From positions 1 to 39,236 of the forward strand of contig JADNRU010000007.1 in assembly GCA_016276965.1 (NCBI GenBank): a stretch of DNA of 39,236 bases, written 5' to 3'. Positions within the stretch are counted from its first letter, which is position 1. Each line of letters opens with the position of its first letter. Shown here piece by piece: positions 24,420 to 33,118 of the stretch. A program made the position numbers and the translations under genes. The notes under the pieces are model-generated. The model made no database searches, was not told the DNA's origin, and worked only from the letters and a program-made list of their open reading frames with translations. The stretch comes from Nitrosopumilales archaeon. GTDB taxonomy: Archaea > Thermoproteota > Nitrososphaeria > Nitrososphaerales > Nitrosopumilaceae.

Positions 24420-25028
24420 TTAATAATTTCTCACTTGCTTATTGACATTTTCTAAAATTTCATTACTTACTAAATTATCCTCATGAAGTATTTTGGTAAT
24501 TTCCATAATGTCAGTTAATTGATGCAATTTTACAGATTCTGATTCTAGCATTTTTTCTGCTCCTTCTAATCGATTTATTATAACGTATGCATCTGTAACT
24601 TTGGTTCCAGCTTCTTTTAGCTGTTTTACTCCATTTACAACTGAGCTACCTGTAGTAGCAACGTCATCAATAACTAACACCTTCATATCAGAACGTGTTA
24701 CTCCTTCCACAGATTTTGTTGTACCGTGTTCTTTTGGTTTGTTTCTTACATAAATTAGTGGTTTTAGAATCTCAAAAGCCAATGCAGATGCAATTACCAA
24801 ACCACCAGTAGGAATTGATGCAATAGAATCAAAATTATCTAATCCTATATCTTCTGTAATAGAATTTTGAAGATGCTTTATCATTTTTCGGAATTGATGT
24901 GGAAAACTTGGAATTATTCTAAGGTCAATATAGTAAGAGCTCTTTTTTCCACTTGAAAGGGTAAACTCTCCAAACCTGAGCACACCATTTTGATGTAAAA
25001 AGGTTGCAAACTCTTTTACAAATTCCAC
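24420..25028 (-). CDS. pyrE: Orotate phosphoribosyltransferase
   Basis: This 202-residue enzyme makes orotidine 5'-phosphate from orotate and PRPP in pyrimidine synthesis. The PRPP-binding motif is VLVIDDVATTGSSVV, preceded by the flexible-loop region YVRNKPKEHGTTK. The N-terminal FGEFTLSSGKKSSYYIDLR is the OPRT-specific orotate-binding stretch. The length is normal. It is divergent from the LarA-like gene, with 50 nt between the two starts, so their promoters overlap. No other pyrimidine gene is nearby. Confidence 0.95.
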   Translation of the reverse strand: MEFVKEFATFLHQNGVLRFGEFTLSSGKKSSYYIDLRIIPSFPHQFRKMIKHLQNSITEDIGLDNFDSIASIPTGGLVIASALAFEILKPLIYVRNKPKEHGTTKSVEGVTRSDMKVLVIDDVATTGSSVVNGVKQLKEAGTKVTDAYVIINRLEGAEKMLESESVKLHQLTDIMEITKILHEDNLVSNEILENVNKQVRNY

Positions 25029-25078
25029 ACTAAAATTAACTAAACTGGATTTATTTTGGTTTGTGTTTTGATTGAATT

Positions 25079-26161
25079 ATGCCTGAAATCTGGTTAAATT
25101 ATGGTAAAACAGAGGTAGTATTAGACATTAAAGCAGAAAACCTTGATCAAACTTTGGATAGTCAAGGAACTATCCTTAATGATTCAGAGATTGGACAAAA
25201 ACTAGACTCTATAGATATAACAAAACCAATTGAGCTGGTAGTTCTAAACCATTCCAAACTAGTTAAAAAAACTATTTTAACATTATTTGAAAAATGTGAA
25301 CTAAAGTCTGCACCAAAGCCACAAATTTTTGCAGATAAAAAAATCATCAAACTTGTAAAGGCAGGTCTACCAGAGGAAAATTCTGTTTCTGAATTCCGCA
25401 ACACTGAACTTTCTAATTCCAACCTCGTCTTTATTTCGGAAATGGAATTTGATGGCTTGTTTGGATTTGAAAGTAATGCAACTCGATTAATAAAAAAATT
25501 TGGAAATGAACAAATGCTTTCTGCTTATGAGAAAAGAAATGGAAATCTACCTACTCCAGGACAGGAAAATGAGAATGTCCAAATAGCGCAAAAATTTACA
25601 GATGGATTTGAAATAAATGCAATTGAAATTGCAGCAAACTCTAAAGGTATAGTTGATTTGGTAGTTGGGCATCCATCAAAAACCATAACTGTTTCTAAAT
25701 CCTTTCTTAATTCTGCAAAAAAAGAAGTAGAAAAACACCGTACATTAATGATTAGTACTGGAAAAGATTCCAGCAACGACTCACTTGGAAAATCATTGAA
25801 TTCACTTTGGAATTGTAATGGAGCAATCAAAGATGGTGGTCTGGGTATCTTGCTTGCAGAATGCAAGGATGGGATAGGTTCTGAAGCCATTCAACAATAC
25901 ATAGAAGGGAGAATGAGTTTGGACAGACTGAAAAAACCTGCCAAGTATGTTAATGGAATGGAAGATCTACTGTTTCTAACTGAGATTCAAAAAAGATTTC
26001 AAGTTGGTTTGGTGTCTGTTCTACCTGAATTTTATACAAAGAAACTAAACATCACGTCATTTGCAGGAATAAAAAGGGTTATGGATCATGTTTTGAAAGT
26101 ACAAGGAATTAAGCAAAAAGTTGCTGTAGTTTCTGATGGTGCACGTCTTCTTTTAGGGTAG
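25079..26161 (+). CDS. LarA-like (DUF2088 / nickel-dependent racemase-type fold) protein
   Basis: This 360-residue protein has the order of elements of LarA lactate racemase. The N-terminal domain opens with an L-x-Y-G-K strand and has a Rossmann-like PIELVVLNHSKLVKK (50-64). The C-terminal part has LMISTGKDSSND (223-234) and GLGILLAECKDGIGSE (254-269), which matches the family's ILVAEC-x-x-G-x-G-S motif. I do not see the GGGKS-like stretch or the Cys and Lys that hold the nickel-pincer cofactor. The function may therefore differ from a racemase. The identification is by motif only. Its 3' end overlaps the convergent protease gene by 9 nt. Confidence 0.6.
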   Translation: MPEIWLNYGKTEVVLDIKAENLDQTLDSQGTILNDSEIGQKLDSIDITKPIELVVLNHSKLVKKTILTLFEKCELKSAPKPQIFADKKIIKLVKAGLPEENSVSEFRNTELSNSNLVFISEMEFDGLFGFESNATRLIKKFGNEQMLSAYEKRNGNLPTPGQENENVQIAQKFTDGFEINAIEIAANSKGIVDLVVGHPSKTITVSKSFLNSAKKEVEKHRTLMISTGKDSSNDSLGKSLNSLWNCNGAIKDGGLGILLAECKDGIGSEAIQQYIEGRMSLDRLKKPAKYVNGMEDLLFLTEIQKRFQVGLVSVLPEFYTKKLNITSFAGIKRVMDHVLKVQGIKQKVAVVSDGARLLLG

Positions 26162-27241
26162 TATTGAGGGTGGAAGAGGTGCACAAAGAATTGCAAGAAC
26201 TATTACTAAAATATACATACTTACTCTACTTTTAGGTACCGGAGAAACATCATCAAGTGGCATTGCACCTGGATTTCGTGAGCTTAATAACAAAATGAAC
26301 ATTGCCATAATGAAATATCCTAGTACAAAAAGAATTCCTATGCTTGCAAAAGTACCAATTCTATGAATCTTTGAACCAAAAAGAGCTCTTGCCATGTGAC
26401 CCCCATCAAGTTGCCAAGCCGGAAGAAGATTCAAAAACGTAATTAAGAATCCTAACCACGCTGCAAATAATACTGGAGTCATTAAAACTTCTTCTCCGTC
26501 ACCACCTTTATTAAAAACTGCAAGTGCTGCCTTCATTAAGATAGGTTCATTCATCTCCATAAGCTGTGATCTTGAAAACAAATCTTCAGCTAATTCTTCA
26601 TCAATTACGGGAGCTGTATATGCACCATACATTACCACAATGACAGTTATTACTAAACCAGCAATCGGTCCTGCTATTGCAACATCAAATAGTATATGTC
26701 GATTAACGGTCAATCCTCTAGATGTTATTATTGCTCCAAATGTAGGAATGCCGTATACTGGAATTCCTGGAATAAAGTATGGCCAAGATGTCTTTAGTTT
26801 ATGTAATCTTGCTACAACAAGGTGTCCAGATTCATGAATCCCTAATATTCCCAAAAGAGAAATTGTGTAAATTAAAGCAATATCGAAAGGATCACCGATA
26901 TAGATGAGAGTATTTGCACCAACCGTCCTGTAATACCCATCGATCATTACAAGTCCAAAAACTATTGAAAAAAGAATTCTAGGCGTCCAAGAACTCGATA
27001 ACCATTTTCTCTGTTTTCGTGGCGGGAATCTGTTAACTAAAATGTAGATTCCAGCAGATGTTTTTTGTAATCTGCTTACTAGATCCCTCTCTTCTAATTT
27101 TTGAGCTAGTTGTACAAATTTGGATTTGAACTGCTCATCTTCTATTTTGAATTTCAAGGTATCTAAAGTCAAGTCCACATCGCTAACCTCAAAAATCGAA
27201 GAAACGATGGAAACTACCTCTTCTTGCGTCGGTTCGCTCAC
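26153..27241 (-). CDS. Site-2-protease-type membrane metalloprotease (M50)
   Basis: This 362-residue integral membrane protease cleaves substrates inside the membrane. The zinc site is HESGH (136-140), with the third ligand in NLLPAWQLDGGH (271-282), the M50 N-x-x-P-x-x-x-x-DG motif. About seven transmembrane helices are visible. The first 80 residues form a soluble cytoplasmic domain with no PDZ or CBS module, which is unusual for group I/III S2P proteins. The start is GTG 27241. It is divergent from the GNAT gene. The natural substrate is unknown; in other prokaryotes S2P enzymes activate membrane-tethered regulators. Confidence 0.9.
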   Translation of the reverse strand: MSEPTQEEVVSIVSSIFEVSDVDLTLDTLKFKIEDEQFKSKFVQLAQKLEERDLVSRLQKTSAGIYILVNRFPPRKQRKWLSSSWTPRILFSIVFGLVMIDGYYRTVGANTLIYIGDPFDIALIYTISLLGILGIHESGHLVVARLHKLKTSWPYFIPGIPVYGIPTFGAIITSRGLTVNRHILFDVAIAGPIAGLVITVIVVMYGAYTAPVIDEELAEDLFSRSQLMEMNEPILMKAALAVFNKGGDGEEVLMTPVLFAAWLGFLITFLNLLPAWQLDGGHMARALFGSKIHRIGTFASIGILFVLGYFIMAMFILLLSSRNPGAMPLDDVSPVPKSRVSMYILVIVLAILCAPLPPSILP

Positions 27242-27376
27242 TCTACTTTGAGCGTAACTTGAACCATTAATTGCTTTTGTGGTTTAAATTATATGGATTT
27301 CGAGCTCTAGAATTCTAAATTTAGACTCAAAACCTATCCTCAAAATTAAATATTTGATATAATATTATCATTCATA

Positions 27377-27877
27377 ATGCAAGTAATACTAAGACAGCTA
27401 GGCGATTGCATAATCAGGCGATGTGATCTGGCTGATATTATACCTATAATGGAAATAAACATGAAAACACTTCCAGAACATTATTCTGATTATTTCTATG
27501 AAAGCTTACTTGCAGAATTACCTGAAGCCTTTCTTGTTGGTGAAATTCAAGGAATACCAGTTGGGTATATCATGTGTAAAACAGAATATGGTTTTTCCAA
27601 CTTCAAAAAACTTGGATTTGTCAAAAAGGGACATATAGTATCCATTGCAGTACTTGAGGGACATCGCCAAAAAGGAATTGGTAAAGCCATAGTGGAAGAG
27701 GCATTAAAGGGAGTAAAATCAAAAAAATGCGATGAGCTATACCTTGAGGTTCGTTGTAGTAATACTGGCGGTGTGAAACTATACGAGAATCTGGGATTTA
27801 TTATAAAACAGAGATTAAAGGTATATTACCGTGATGGAGAAGATGCATTTTTGATGGCAATTGAATTCCATTACTAG
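27377..27877 (+). CDS. GNAT N-acetyltransferase (RimI/NAA10-like)
   Basis: This 166-residue acetyltransferase has the GNAT fold. Motif A is VLEGHRQKGIGKAIVEEAL, carrying the R-x-x-G-x-G acetyl-CoA loop, and motif B is near YENLGFIIKQRL. The N-terminal region IPIMEINMKTLPEHYSDYFY and IPVGYIMCK fits the archaeal RimI/Ard1 type that acetylates protein N-termini. Substrate assignment is by resemblance only. The ATG at 27377 lies 20-30 nt after an AT-rich ATATTTGATATAATA stretch. It is followed at 36 nt by the small membrane gene, which has its own AT box and so may be separate. Confidence 0.85.
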   Translation: MQVILRQLGDCIIRRCDLADIIPIMEINMKTLPEHYSDYFYESLLAELPEAFLVGEIQGIPVGYIMCKTEYGFSNFKKLGFVKKGHIVSIAVLEGHRQKGIGKAIVEEALKGVKSKKCDELYLEVRCSNTGGVKLYENLGFIIKQRLKVYYRDGEDAFLMAIEFHY

Positions 27878-27913
27878 ATTCAAATAAATAACTCCATCCA
27901 AACTTGAAGCGCA

Positions 27914-28138
27914 ATGTCAAAACGGCGTTCTACAGGAATTATTATTTTTATTTTAAGTATAGCAAGTTTTTTCGTATACGCCTATCTTCTAATGCTTTCT
28001 GAATGGAGCCCAATAGTTTTACAACTTTCAGTTCTAATGATTGCTGGAGGTATACTTGGTGTGATATCTTGGATTGGATATACCATGGCAACAACAAACT
28101 CGTCATCTTCAACAATTACCTCTGACGATGAAGAATAA
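27914..28138 (+). CDS. Small two-helix membrane protein
   Basis: This is a 74-residue protein with two transmembrane helices (about residues 8-29 and 33-57) separated by a short SEWSP turn. A Ser/Thr- and Asp/Glu-rich C-terminus (TNSSSSTITSDDEE) follows and is probably cytoplasmic by the positive-inside rule (KRRS at the start). No family is recognised. An AATAAATAA box lies 20-30 nt upstream. The convergent Trm5-like gene stops 3 nt after it. Confidence 0.7.
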   Translation: MSKRRSTGIIIFILSIASFFVYAYLLMLSEWSPIVLQLSVLMIAGGILGVISWIGYTMATTNSSSSTITSDDEE

Positions 28139-28141
28139 ATG

Positions 28142-28978
28142 CTATTTTGTAATCTTTACATCAACTACGGTTTGATAATAACGAGGACCAACAGCTCTTA
28201 CTATTTTAGAATTAAGTACCTTAGAAACTACAGGTGAAATATCCATGAAATGGTTTTCCGAAAGCTTGGTAGCTTCGGATTTTTTATCTGCATGGATATG
28301 GGAATAGTAGTGAATTATTCCATTATTTTTTGTTGCAGCTACAGCAGAATCAAGAAACTCATCTGATCTTTCTGGAAGTAACATCAAAACTCTGTCCCCT
28401 TTATTTTCGAGCTTCTCTTTTATGATTTGAGCAGCGTCTCCTTGTATTGAAAATACCTTACCTGAAAGTTTGTTTAGTTTGATATTTTTTTCACATAATT
28501 CTACTGCATCTGGATTGATATCAATATTGTAAACAATGCATTTTTTATTTTTGGCAGCAATAATTGAGAACATTCCTATACCTCCAAACATGTTGATCAC
28601 AGTTTGACCATCCAGAATTTGTTCTGCAATTCTGTTTCGTTCATTTGATAAACGGGGCGAAAAAAACGCTTTTTGTACGTCTACAATAAATCTACATCCA
28701 AATTCTTTGTATTCAGTTTCAGTTTTGTCTTGACCAGCTATTATCTCCAAATCTCTTGTACGAAAATCTCCTTCCACTGGGGAGGATTGACAAAAAACAG
28801 AATTTGCAGTTTTTACATTTTCAAGAAGAGTTTTGCCAATAACTTTTTTCTTTGCAAGCAACGAATCAGGAATTCTTACAATAATGATATCACCAATTTG
28901 ATCAAAAGCTGAGATTAGCTCATCACTTTCTTTTTCTGAAAGAACACCCTCTAGTGCTTTTTTTAACATCCGTGTCAA
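28142..28978 (-). CDS. Trm5/Taw2-like class I methyltransferase (tRNA G37 type)
   Basis: This 278-residue protein has the Trm5 order of motifs. The N-terminal THUMP-less D2-like part comes first, then VDVQKAFFSPRLSNERNRIA (100-119), motif I MFGGIGMFSIIAA (130-142), and DINPDAVELCEKNI (153-166). Trm5 makes m1G37 in tRNA with SAM, and Taw2 uses the same fold to build wyosine. The usual N-L-P motif that holds the target G reads L-L-P here (LPERSDEFLD), so the catalytic Asn is missing. That makes strict Trm5 activity uncertain. It starts 5 nt after the ABCE1 stop and is probably in the same message. Confidence 0.78.
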   Translation of the reverse strand: MTRMLKKALEGVLSEKESDELISAFDQIGDIIIVRIPDSLLAKKKVIGKTLLENVKTANSVFCQSSPVEGDFRTRDLEIIAGQDKTETEYKEFGCRFIVDVQKAFFSPRLSNERNRIAEQILDGQTVINMFGGIGMFSIIAAKNKKCIVYNIDINPDAVELCEKNIKLNKLSGKVFSIQGDAAQIIKEKLENKGDRVLMLLPERSDEFLDSAVAATKNNGIIHYYSHIHADKKSEATKLSENHFMDISPVVSKVLNSKIVRAVGPRYYQTVVDVKITK

Positions 28979-28983
28979 TTTTA

Positions 28984-30768
28984 CTATCGATAATAGAAAT
29001 TACCAGCATCTTTTTGTTGTTTGTCTAATCTACTGGCGTTCTTGTTTACTCTAGGTCTGAGTGATCTTTCATCACGTCTAAATGTAATATCCAAAGACCT
29101 TAGGAATCTGTTCATGGCTTCTACTTTAGAAAGTGGTGAGGATGCATGACCTTCGACACCTGATATTCCATCAAAAATGACCATAGAGTCAGAAATAAGA
29201 TCCATCAATAGTAAATCGTGATCAATTACAATAGCAGATTTGCCGTAAGAGCGTACAAATTTTTGAATAAACTTTGCAACTGCAATTCTATCTTCCACAT
29301 CTAAAAATGCAGCAGGCTCGTCTAACGCATAGAGATCTACTTTTTGCAACAGACAAGATACTACAGCAACCTTTTGCAGTTCTCCTCCTGACAAATTCTT
29401 GACGGATTTATTGTACAATTTTTTAATTTTCATTGGAACAACAATTAGTTCTTCTTCATTGCTACCTTGAATTGGAGTTTCGTTAGCTTTATCTAAAACA
29501 GACTCTACTTCAACATCAATATTGTTGGTAAGATACTGCGGTTTGTAGGCAATCTTAATTTTTTTATCAATTTTTCCAGAATCGGGTTTTTCAACACCTG
29601 CAATCATTTTCATCAGTGTGGTTTTTCCTAGTGCATTTGCACCCATCACTCCCAAAACCTCACCTTTGCTAATAGTACCAGGTTCAATCGATACAGAAAA
29701 TGATGGATATTTTTTCTCAAGTAACGGATAAGAAATTACTTCATCACCCTTTTGAAATTCTTCAGTAGTTGATGCTGAAGCATTAAAAGTGAATTTTTTA
29801 TCTCGAAATCTTACGTTTTCATTAGGTAAATAGCCATCTAAAAATACGTTAATTCCAACCTTTGTTGATAACACATTTGATACTATTCCGTATGCTGCAG
29901 GTTCTCCATACAATACATCAATGTAATCACTAAGAAAATCAAGTAAGGTAAGATCATGCTCTACTACCATCACACTTTTTCCAATTTTTGCCAAGCCTTG
30001 GATTACTTTTGCAACACTTGTTCTCTGAAAGACATCGTTGTATGAGGATGGTTCATCAAAAAAATAAAAATCTGCATCTTTTGATGTAGCTACGGCAACT
30101 GCCAAGCGTTGTAATTCTCCACCACTAAGCTCTTTTAGATTGTTTTCTAAAGAATTTTCTAATCCTAGTTCTTTTACAAGCTCCCTTGATACCCCCCTCT
30201 CATCAAATTTTTCAAGTAATTCCTTAGTAGTTCCATCAAAGGCTTCAGCAACATTGTAGACTTGTTGAGGCTTTATTGATGACTTGATTTGTTTTTCCTT
30301 AATTTTTTCAAAATGTGATTTTAACTCAGTTCCACCGTAGTATTTTAGAATCTCGTCCCAGTCTGGTGGTTCGGCGTATCTTCCAAGATTTGGTTTTAGG
30401 TTTCCTGATAATATATTAATGACAGTACTTTTTCCCATTCCATTTCTTCCAAGTAATCCAACTACTTCTCCTTTGGTTGGCGCTGGTAACTTGAATAATC
30501 TAAACGAGTTTACGCCGTATTGGTGAACCTTGTCAGTTGCAAGCTCACTTGCTAAATTCACAATGGTAATTGCATCAAAAGGACAAACCTTTACACAAAT
30601 TCCACAACCGTTGCATAAATCTTCAGAAATCTGCGCTTTTTTTATTTGCTCGTTTAATATAATACAATCAGAGCCAGATTTGTTTATTGGACAATACTTT
30701 ATGCATTCTAGACCACATTTTTTTGGCTGGCATAATTCCTTATCAAGTACAGCAACACGATGAGTCAT
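28984..30768 (-). CDS. ABCE1/Rli1 ribosome recycling ATPase
   Basis: This 594-residue cytosolic ATPase splits ribosomes after termination. The N-terminal iron-sulphur domain has eight cysteines in two clusters, including CGLECIKYCP and CNGCGICVKVCP (51-63). Two ABC domains follow. Walker A motifs are GRNGMGKST (107-115) and GANALGKTT. Signature motifs are LSGGELQRLAVA and LSGGELQKVAVV, and Walker B loops end in DEPSS and DEPAA. The second Walker A has Ala where Gly is usual but keeps G-x-x-x-x-G-K-T. It leads a two-gene minus-strand unit with the Trm5-like gene. Confidence 0.97.
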   Translation of the reverse strand: MTHRVAVLDKELCQPKKCGLECIKYCPINKSGSDCIILNEQIKKAQISEDLCNGCGICVKVCPFDAITIVNLASELATDKVHQYGVNSFRLFKLPAPTKGEVVGLLGRNGMGKSTVINILSGNLKPNLGRYAEPPDWDEILKYYGGTELKSHFEKIKEKQIKSSIKPQQVYNVAEAFDGTTKELLEKFDERGVSRELVKELGLENSLENNLKELSGGELQRLAVAVATSKDADFYFFDEPSSYNDVFQRTSVAKVIQGLAKIGKSVMVVEHDLTLLDFLSDYIDVLYGEPAAYGIVSNVLSTKVGINVFLDGYLPNENVRFRDKKFTFNASASTTEEFQKGDEVISYPLLEKKYPSFSVSIEPGTISKGEVLGVMGANALGKTTLMKMIAGVEKPDSGKIDKKIKIAYKPQYLTNNIDVEVESVLDKANETPIQGSNEEELIVVPMKIKKLYNKSVKNLSGGELQKVAVVSCLLQKVDLYALDEPAAFLDVEDRIAVAKFIQKFVRSYGKSAIVIDHDLLLMDLISDSMVIFDGISGVEGHASSPLSKVEAMNRFLRSLDITFRRDERSLRPRVNKNASRLDKQQKDAGNFYYR

Positions 30769-30892
30769 GACGATATGCGCTTATTCTTTAATTTATACCT
30801 CTTCGAGAAGACAAGTCAGTTTTTGCATCAATTTCATTTTAATTTTAATAGATAACAACGTTACCTTAATAGAGAGCGTTAAAATCAACACG

Positions 30893-31013
30893 ATCAAGCC
30901 GGCCATAGCGTTGGGGTGCGACCCAGACCCATTCCGAACCTGGAAGTCAAACCCAATGTCGCTACTGTGTTACTAAGGTGCGAGAGCTCTTGGGAAGTAG
31001 TAGTGCTGGCATC
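30893..31013 (+). rRNA. 5S ribosomal RNA
   Basis: The sequence has the archaeal 5S core: GCCGGCCATAGCG at the 5' end, CCATTCCGAACCTGGAAG in the loop C/helix III region, and a 3' end GCTGGC (31005-31010) that pairs with GCCGGC (30898-30903) with one G-T pair. The spacing gives about 120 nt. The ends are approximate to 5 nt. It stands alone, with no 16S or 23S gene near, as in thaumarchaea. TTAATA near 30864-30870 is a possible TATA element, and a T-rich run (CTTCTTTT) follows. Confidence 0.92.
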
Positions 31014-31056
31014 TTCTTTTAATAAAACTAATACAGTGCGCTTGTTGTTGATTGTT

Positions 31057-31185
31057 ATGCCAAATTGTTCTGTTTGTGGCCAACAATTTGAAGATGATAT
31101 TAGATTTCTAAATCACATGATGGAAAAACATGGATTTCGAAATCCTAACATTGACAAACCTGATAGAAACAGCAGAGGATACTAG
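31057..31185 (+). CDS. Mini C2H2 zinc-finger protein
   Basis: This 42-residue protein starts at ATG 31057 and has a single C2H2 finger: CSVCGQQFEDDIRFLNHMMEKH, i.e. C-x2-C-x12-H-x4-H, with the hydrophobic residues F and L in the usual places. A short basic/polar tail follows. It lies just downstream of the 5S rRNA gene. Single-finger proteins of this kind are common in archaea and may bind nucleic acid or protein. A longer frame beginning inside the 5S gene exists, but it is not credible. Confidence 0.75.
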   Translation: MPNCSVCGQQFEDDIRFLNHMMEKHGFRNPNIDKPDRNSRGY

Positions 31186-31201
31186 TTTTCTAAAAAAATA
31201 T

Positions 31202-32680
31202 CTAGTTAGAACTTAGATAATCTAAAATCAATCTAACTCCAAATCCGGTAGCTCCTTTTGGATTGTATGGTTTTTTCTTAGTTGCATCTTGGGTCCAAGC
31301 AGTGCCAGCAATGTCAATATGGGCCCAAGGTGTATCGTCCACGGCGTTTGCCAAAAATGCTGCAGCAGTTATTGTACCTGCTGCTCTTCCCTTTCCAATA
31401 TTTCTCATATCAGCTACATTTGATTTGATCATATCCATATAATCATCATTGATGGGTAACTGCCAAACCTCTTCAGATGTCTTTTCAGATGAAGCTTTCA
31501 GCTTTTCTGCTAATTTTTTATCGTAGCTTACAAGTCCTGCTACGTTATTTCCTAATGCAACAATGCATGCACCAGTTAGAGTGGCAAAGTCGATAATGAT
31601 TTTTGGAGAATATTTCTTTATTCCATAAGATAAAGCATCTGCGAGAATTAATCTTCCTTCAGCATCTGTATTTAGAATCTCAGCAGTTTTGCCACTGTAA
31701 AGTCTTATAATGTCTCCAGGTCTATAAGATTCACCTCCTGGCATGTTTTCAACAGATGGAATTATTCCAACTATGTTAATTGGCAACTTTAGCTCTGAAA
31801 CTGCCTTCATAATACCTAAAACTGTACATCCACCACATTTGTCAAACTTCATTTCATCCATTTTTTCACTGGGTTTAATGGATATGCCACCAGTGTCAAA
31901 AGTTACTGCCTTTCCGACAATAACAATTGGTTTGTCACTACGTTTTCCCCTGTTATGTTCTAATACGATAAGCTTTGGTTCATTTTTACTACCTTGACCA
32001 ACGGCAATAATACCACCAAACTTTTTTTGTTTTAACTCATTTTTAGAAAATACTTTGCATTTGAGTTTATTTTTAGATGCAAGTGACTTTGCAAAACTTG
32101 CAAGCTGAGATGGAGCACATTCATTTGGAGGAAGATTTGCAATATTACGTGCATATTCTGTTCCTTGTGAAACAATTTGAGTTTTAGAAATAACTTCACG
32201 TATCTTTTGAGGATCAGCAAATAAAAGCGATAAATCTGGAATCTTTTCACTTTTTTCTTTTTTATATTTATCAAACGAATACATTGAAAGCTGGGCTCCT
32301 TCAACTATGGAAGTTACTACATCACTAACATCAATCGGAAATCCTTGTGGAATAATTATAGAAAATTCTGACAATCCAAGACTTTGAGCTTTTTGTGCAA
32401 TTTTTCCAGCAACAATTCTCAAAACATCCAAAGTAACTTTGTTTTTTGGACCTAATCCTGCAATTAAAATTCTTTTTGCAGGAATCATTCTATAAGTTTG
32501 GATGATTGCAAGCTCACCTACTTTTCCTTTGATTTCTTTGATACCATCTTTTACTGCATCATTAATTTTTGAATTAATTTTTCCTAATCCTAAGGATTCT
32601 GATGATTTCTCAAAAACAAAAGAACAAAGTAATGCAGTTTTTTTCTTTTGAGGCTTTGTATTTTCAGATTTTATCTTCAT
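31202..32680 (-). CDS. pepA: Leucyl aminopeptidase (M17)
   Basis: This 492-residue cytosolic metallo-aminopeptidase forms hexamers and trims N-terminal residues. The M17 signature NTDAEGRLIL is present. The metal ligands and catalytic Lys lie in VGKAVTFDTGGISIKPS and MKFDKCGG. The C-terminal catalytic domain includes WAHIDIAGTAW and GATGFGVRLI. The N-terminal third is the macro-like regulatory domain. The ATG at 32680 is preceded on its strand by a TATAAT-like stretch about 30 nt away. It is a single-gene unit. Confidence 0.95.
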   Translation of the reverse strand: MKIKSENTKPQKKKTALLCSFVFEKSSESLGLGKINSKINDAVKDGIKEIKGKVGELAIIQTYRMIPAKRILIAGLGPKNKVTLDVLRIVAGKIAQKAQSLGLSEFSIIIPQGFPIDVSDVVTSIVEGAQLSMYSFDKYKKEKSEKIPDLSLLFADPQKIREVISKTQIVSQGTEYARNIANLPPNECAPSQLASFAKSLASKNKLKCKVFSKNELKQKKFGGIIAVGQGSKNEPKLIVLEHNRGKRSDKPIVIVGKAVTFDTGGISIKPSEKMDEMKFDKCGGCTVLGIMKAVSELKLPINIVGIIPSVENMPGGESYRPGDIIRLYSGKTAEILNTDAEGRLILADALSYGIKKYSPKIIIDFATLTGACIVALGNNVAGLVSYDKKLAEKLKASSEKTSEEVWQLPINDDYMDMIKSNVADMRNIGKGRAAGTITAAAFLANAVDDTPWAHIDIAGTAWTQDATKKKPYNPKGATGFGVRLILDYLSSN

Positions 32681-32827
32681 AATGTTTGGCTCTTTTATTT
32701 TGGGGTATTATAGATTACTTGGGGGCATGAATGATCGATTTTACGAGTATTTTGTTGAATAACTTTACCTTATTTGCAAAAAAATTGATACTCTTACTAA
32801 CAAAAATCCAGATTTATAAAATTGAAT

Positions 32828-33106
32828 ATGAGATTGATATGTCTGCTAATGGGTCATAACAAAATTCTAGAAAGTATTGAGGATAATGGTAAATTTGAAT
32901 ATTATACCAAGTGTTCACAATGTCACAAAAACTGGCGCAAAAAGGAGTCTTTCAAATTTCCAAAGATTTTTGAAAACAAAAGACAATATCTCAAAATGCC
33001 AAAGATCTTTGGAATAAAAAAAGAAAAACCATCAGAAAAGAATCTAGAACCTATTATTGTAAAAGTGAGCCCTCAAAAAAAAATTGATAAAAAAACCTCA
33101 GACTAA
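32828..33106 (+). CDS. Small Cys-containing basic protein
   Basis: This is a 92-residue protein whose N-terminus RLICLLMGHNKI, followed 25 residues later by CSQCHKNW, resembles a small one-zinc finger of the DUF1660 type (C-x-x-x-G-H plus CxxC). The rest is strongly basic (KKESFKFPK, then GIKKEKPSEK) and probably disordered. The start is unsettled. TTG 32822 is in frame, ATG 32828 is my choice, and a TTTATAAA box at 32813-32820 would place the transcript start nearer ATG 32849. The function is unknown. Confidence 0.6.
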   Translation: MRLICLLMGHNKILESIEDNGKFEYYTKCSQCHKNWRKKESFKFPKIFENKRQYLKMPKIFGIKKEKPSEKNLEPIIVKVSPQKKIDKKTSD

Positions 33107-33118
33107 CTTTTATGCTCT

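Noticed and set aside
24260-24420. Possible C/D-box small RNA (ATGATGT and CTGA near 24370-24393)
   Set aside because: The C box is imperfect, there is no C'/D' pair with correct spacing, and no terminal stem is seen. The 160-nt gap holds nothing else I can support.
30767-30976. 69-aa plus-strand frame upstream of and into the 5S rRNA
   Set aside because: It runs into the 5S gene and has no protein-like character.
30916-31056. Upstream extension of the mini zinc-finger gene
   Set aside because: The extension is 5S rRNA sequence; the finger protein starts at ATG 31057.
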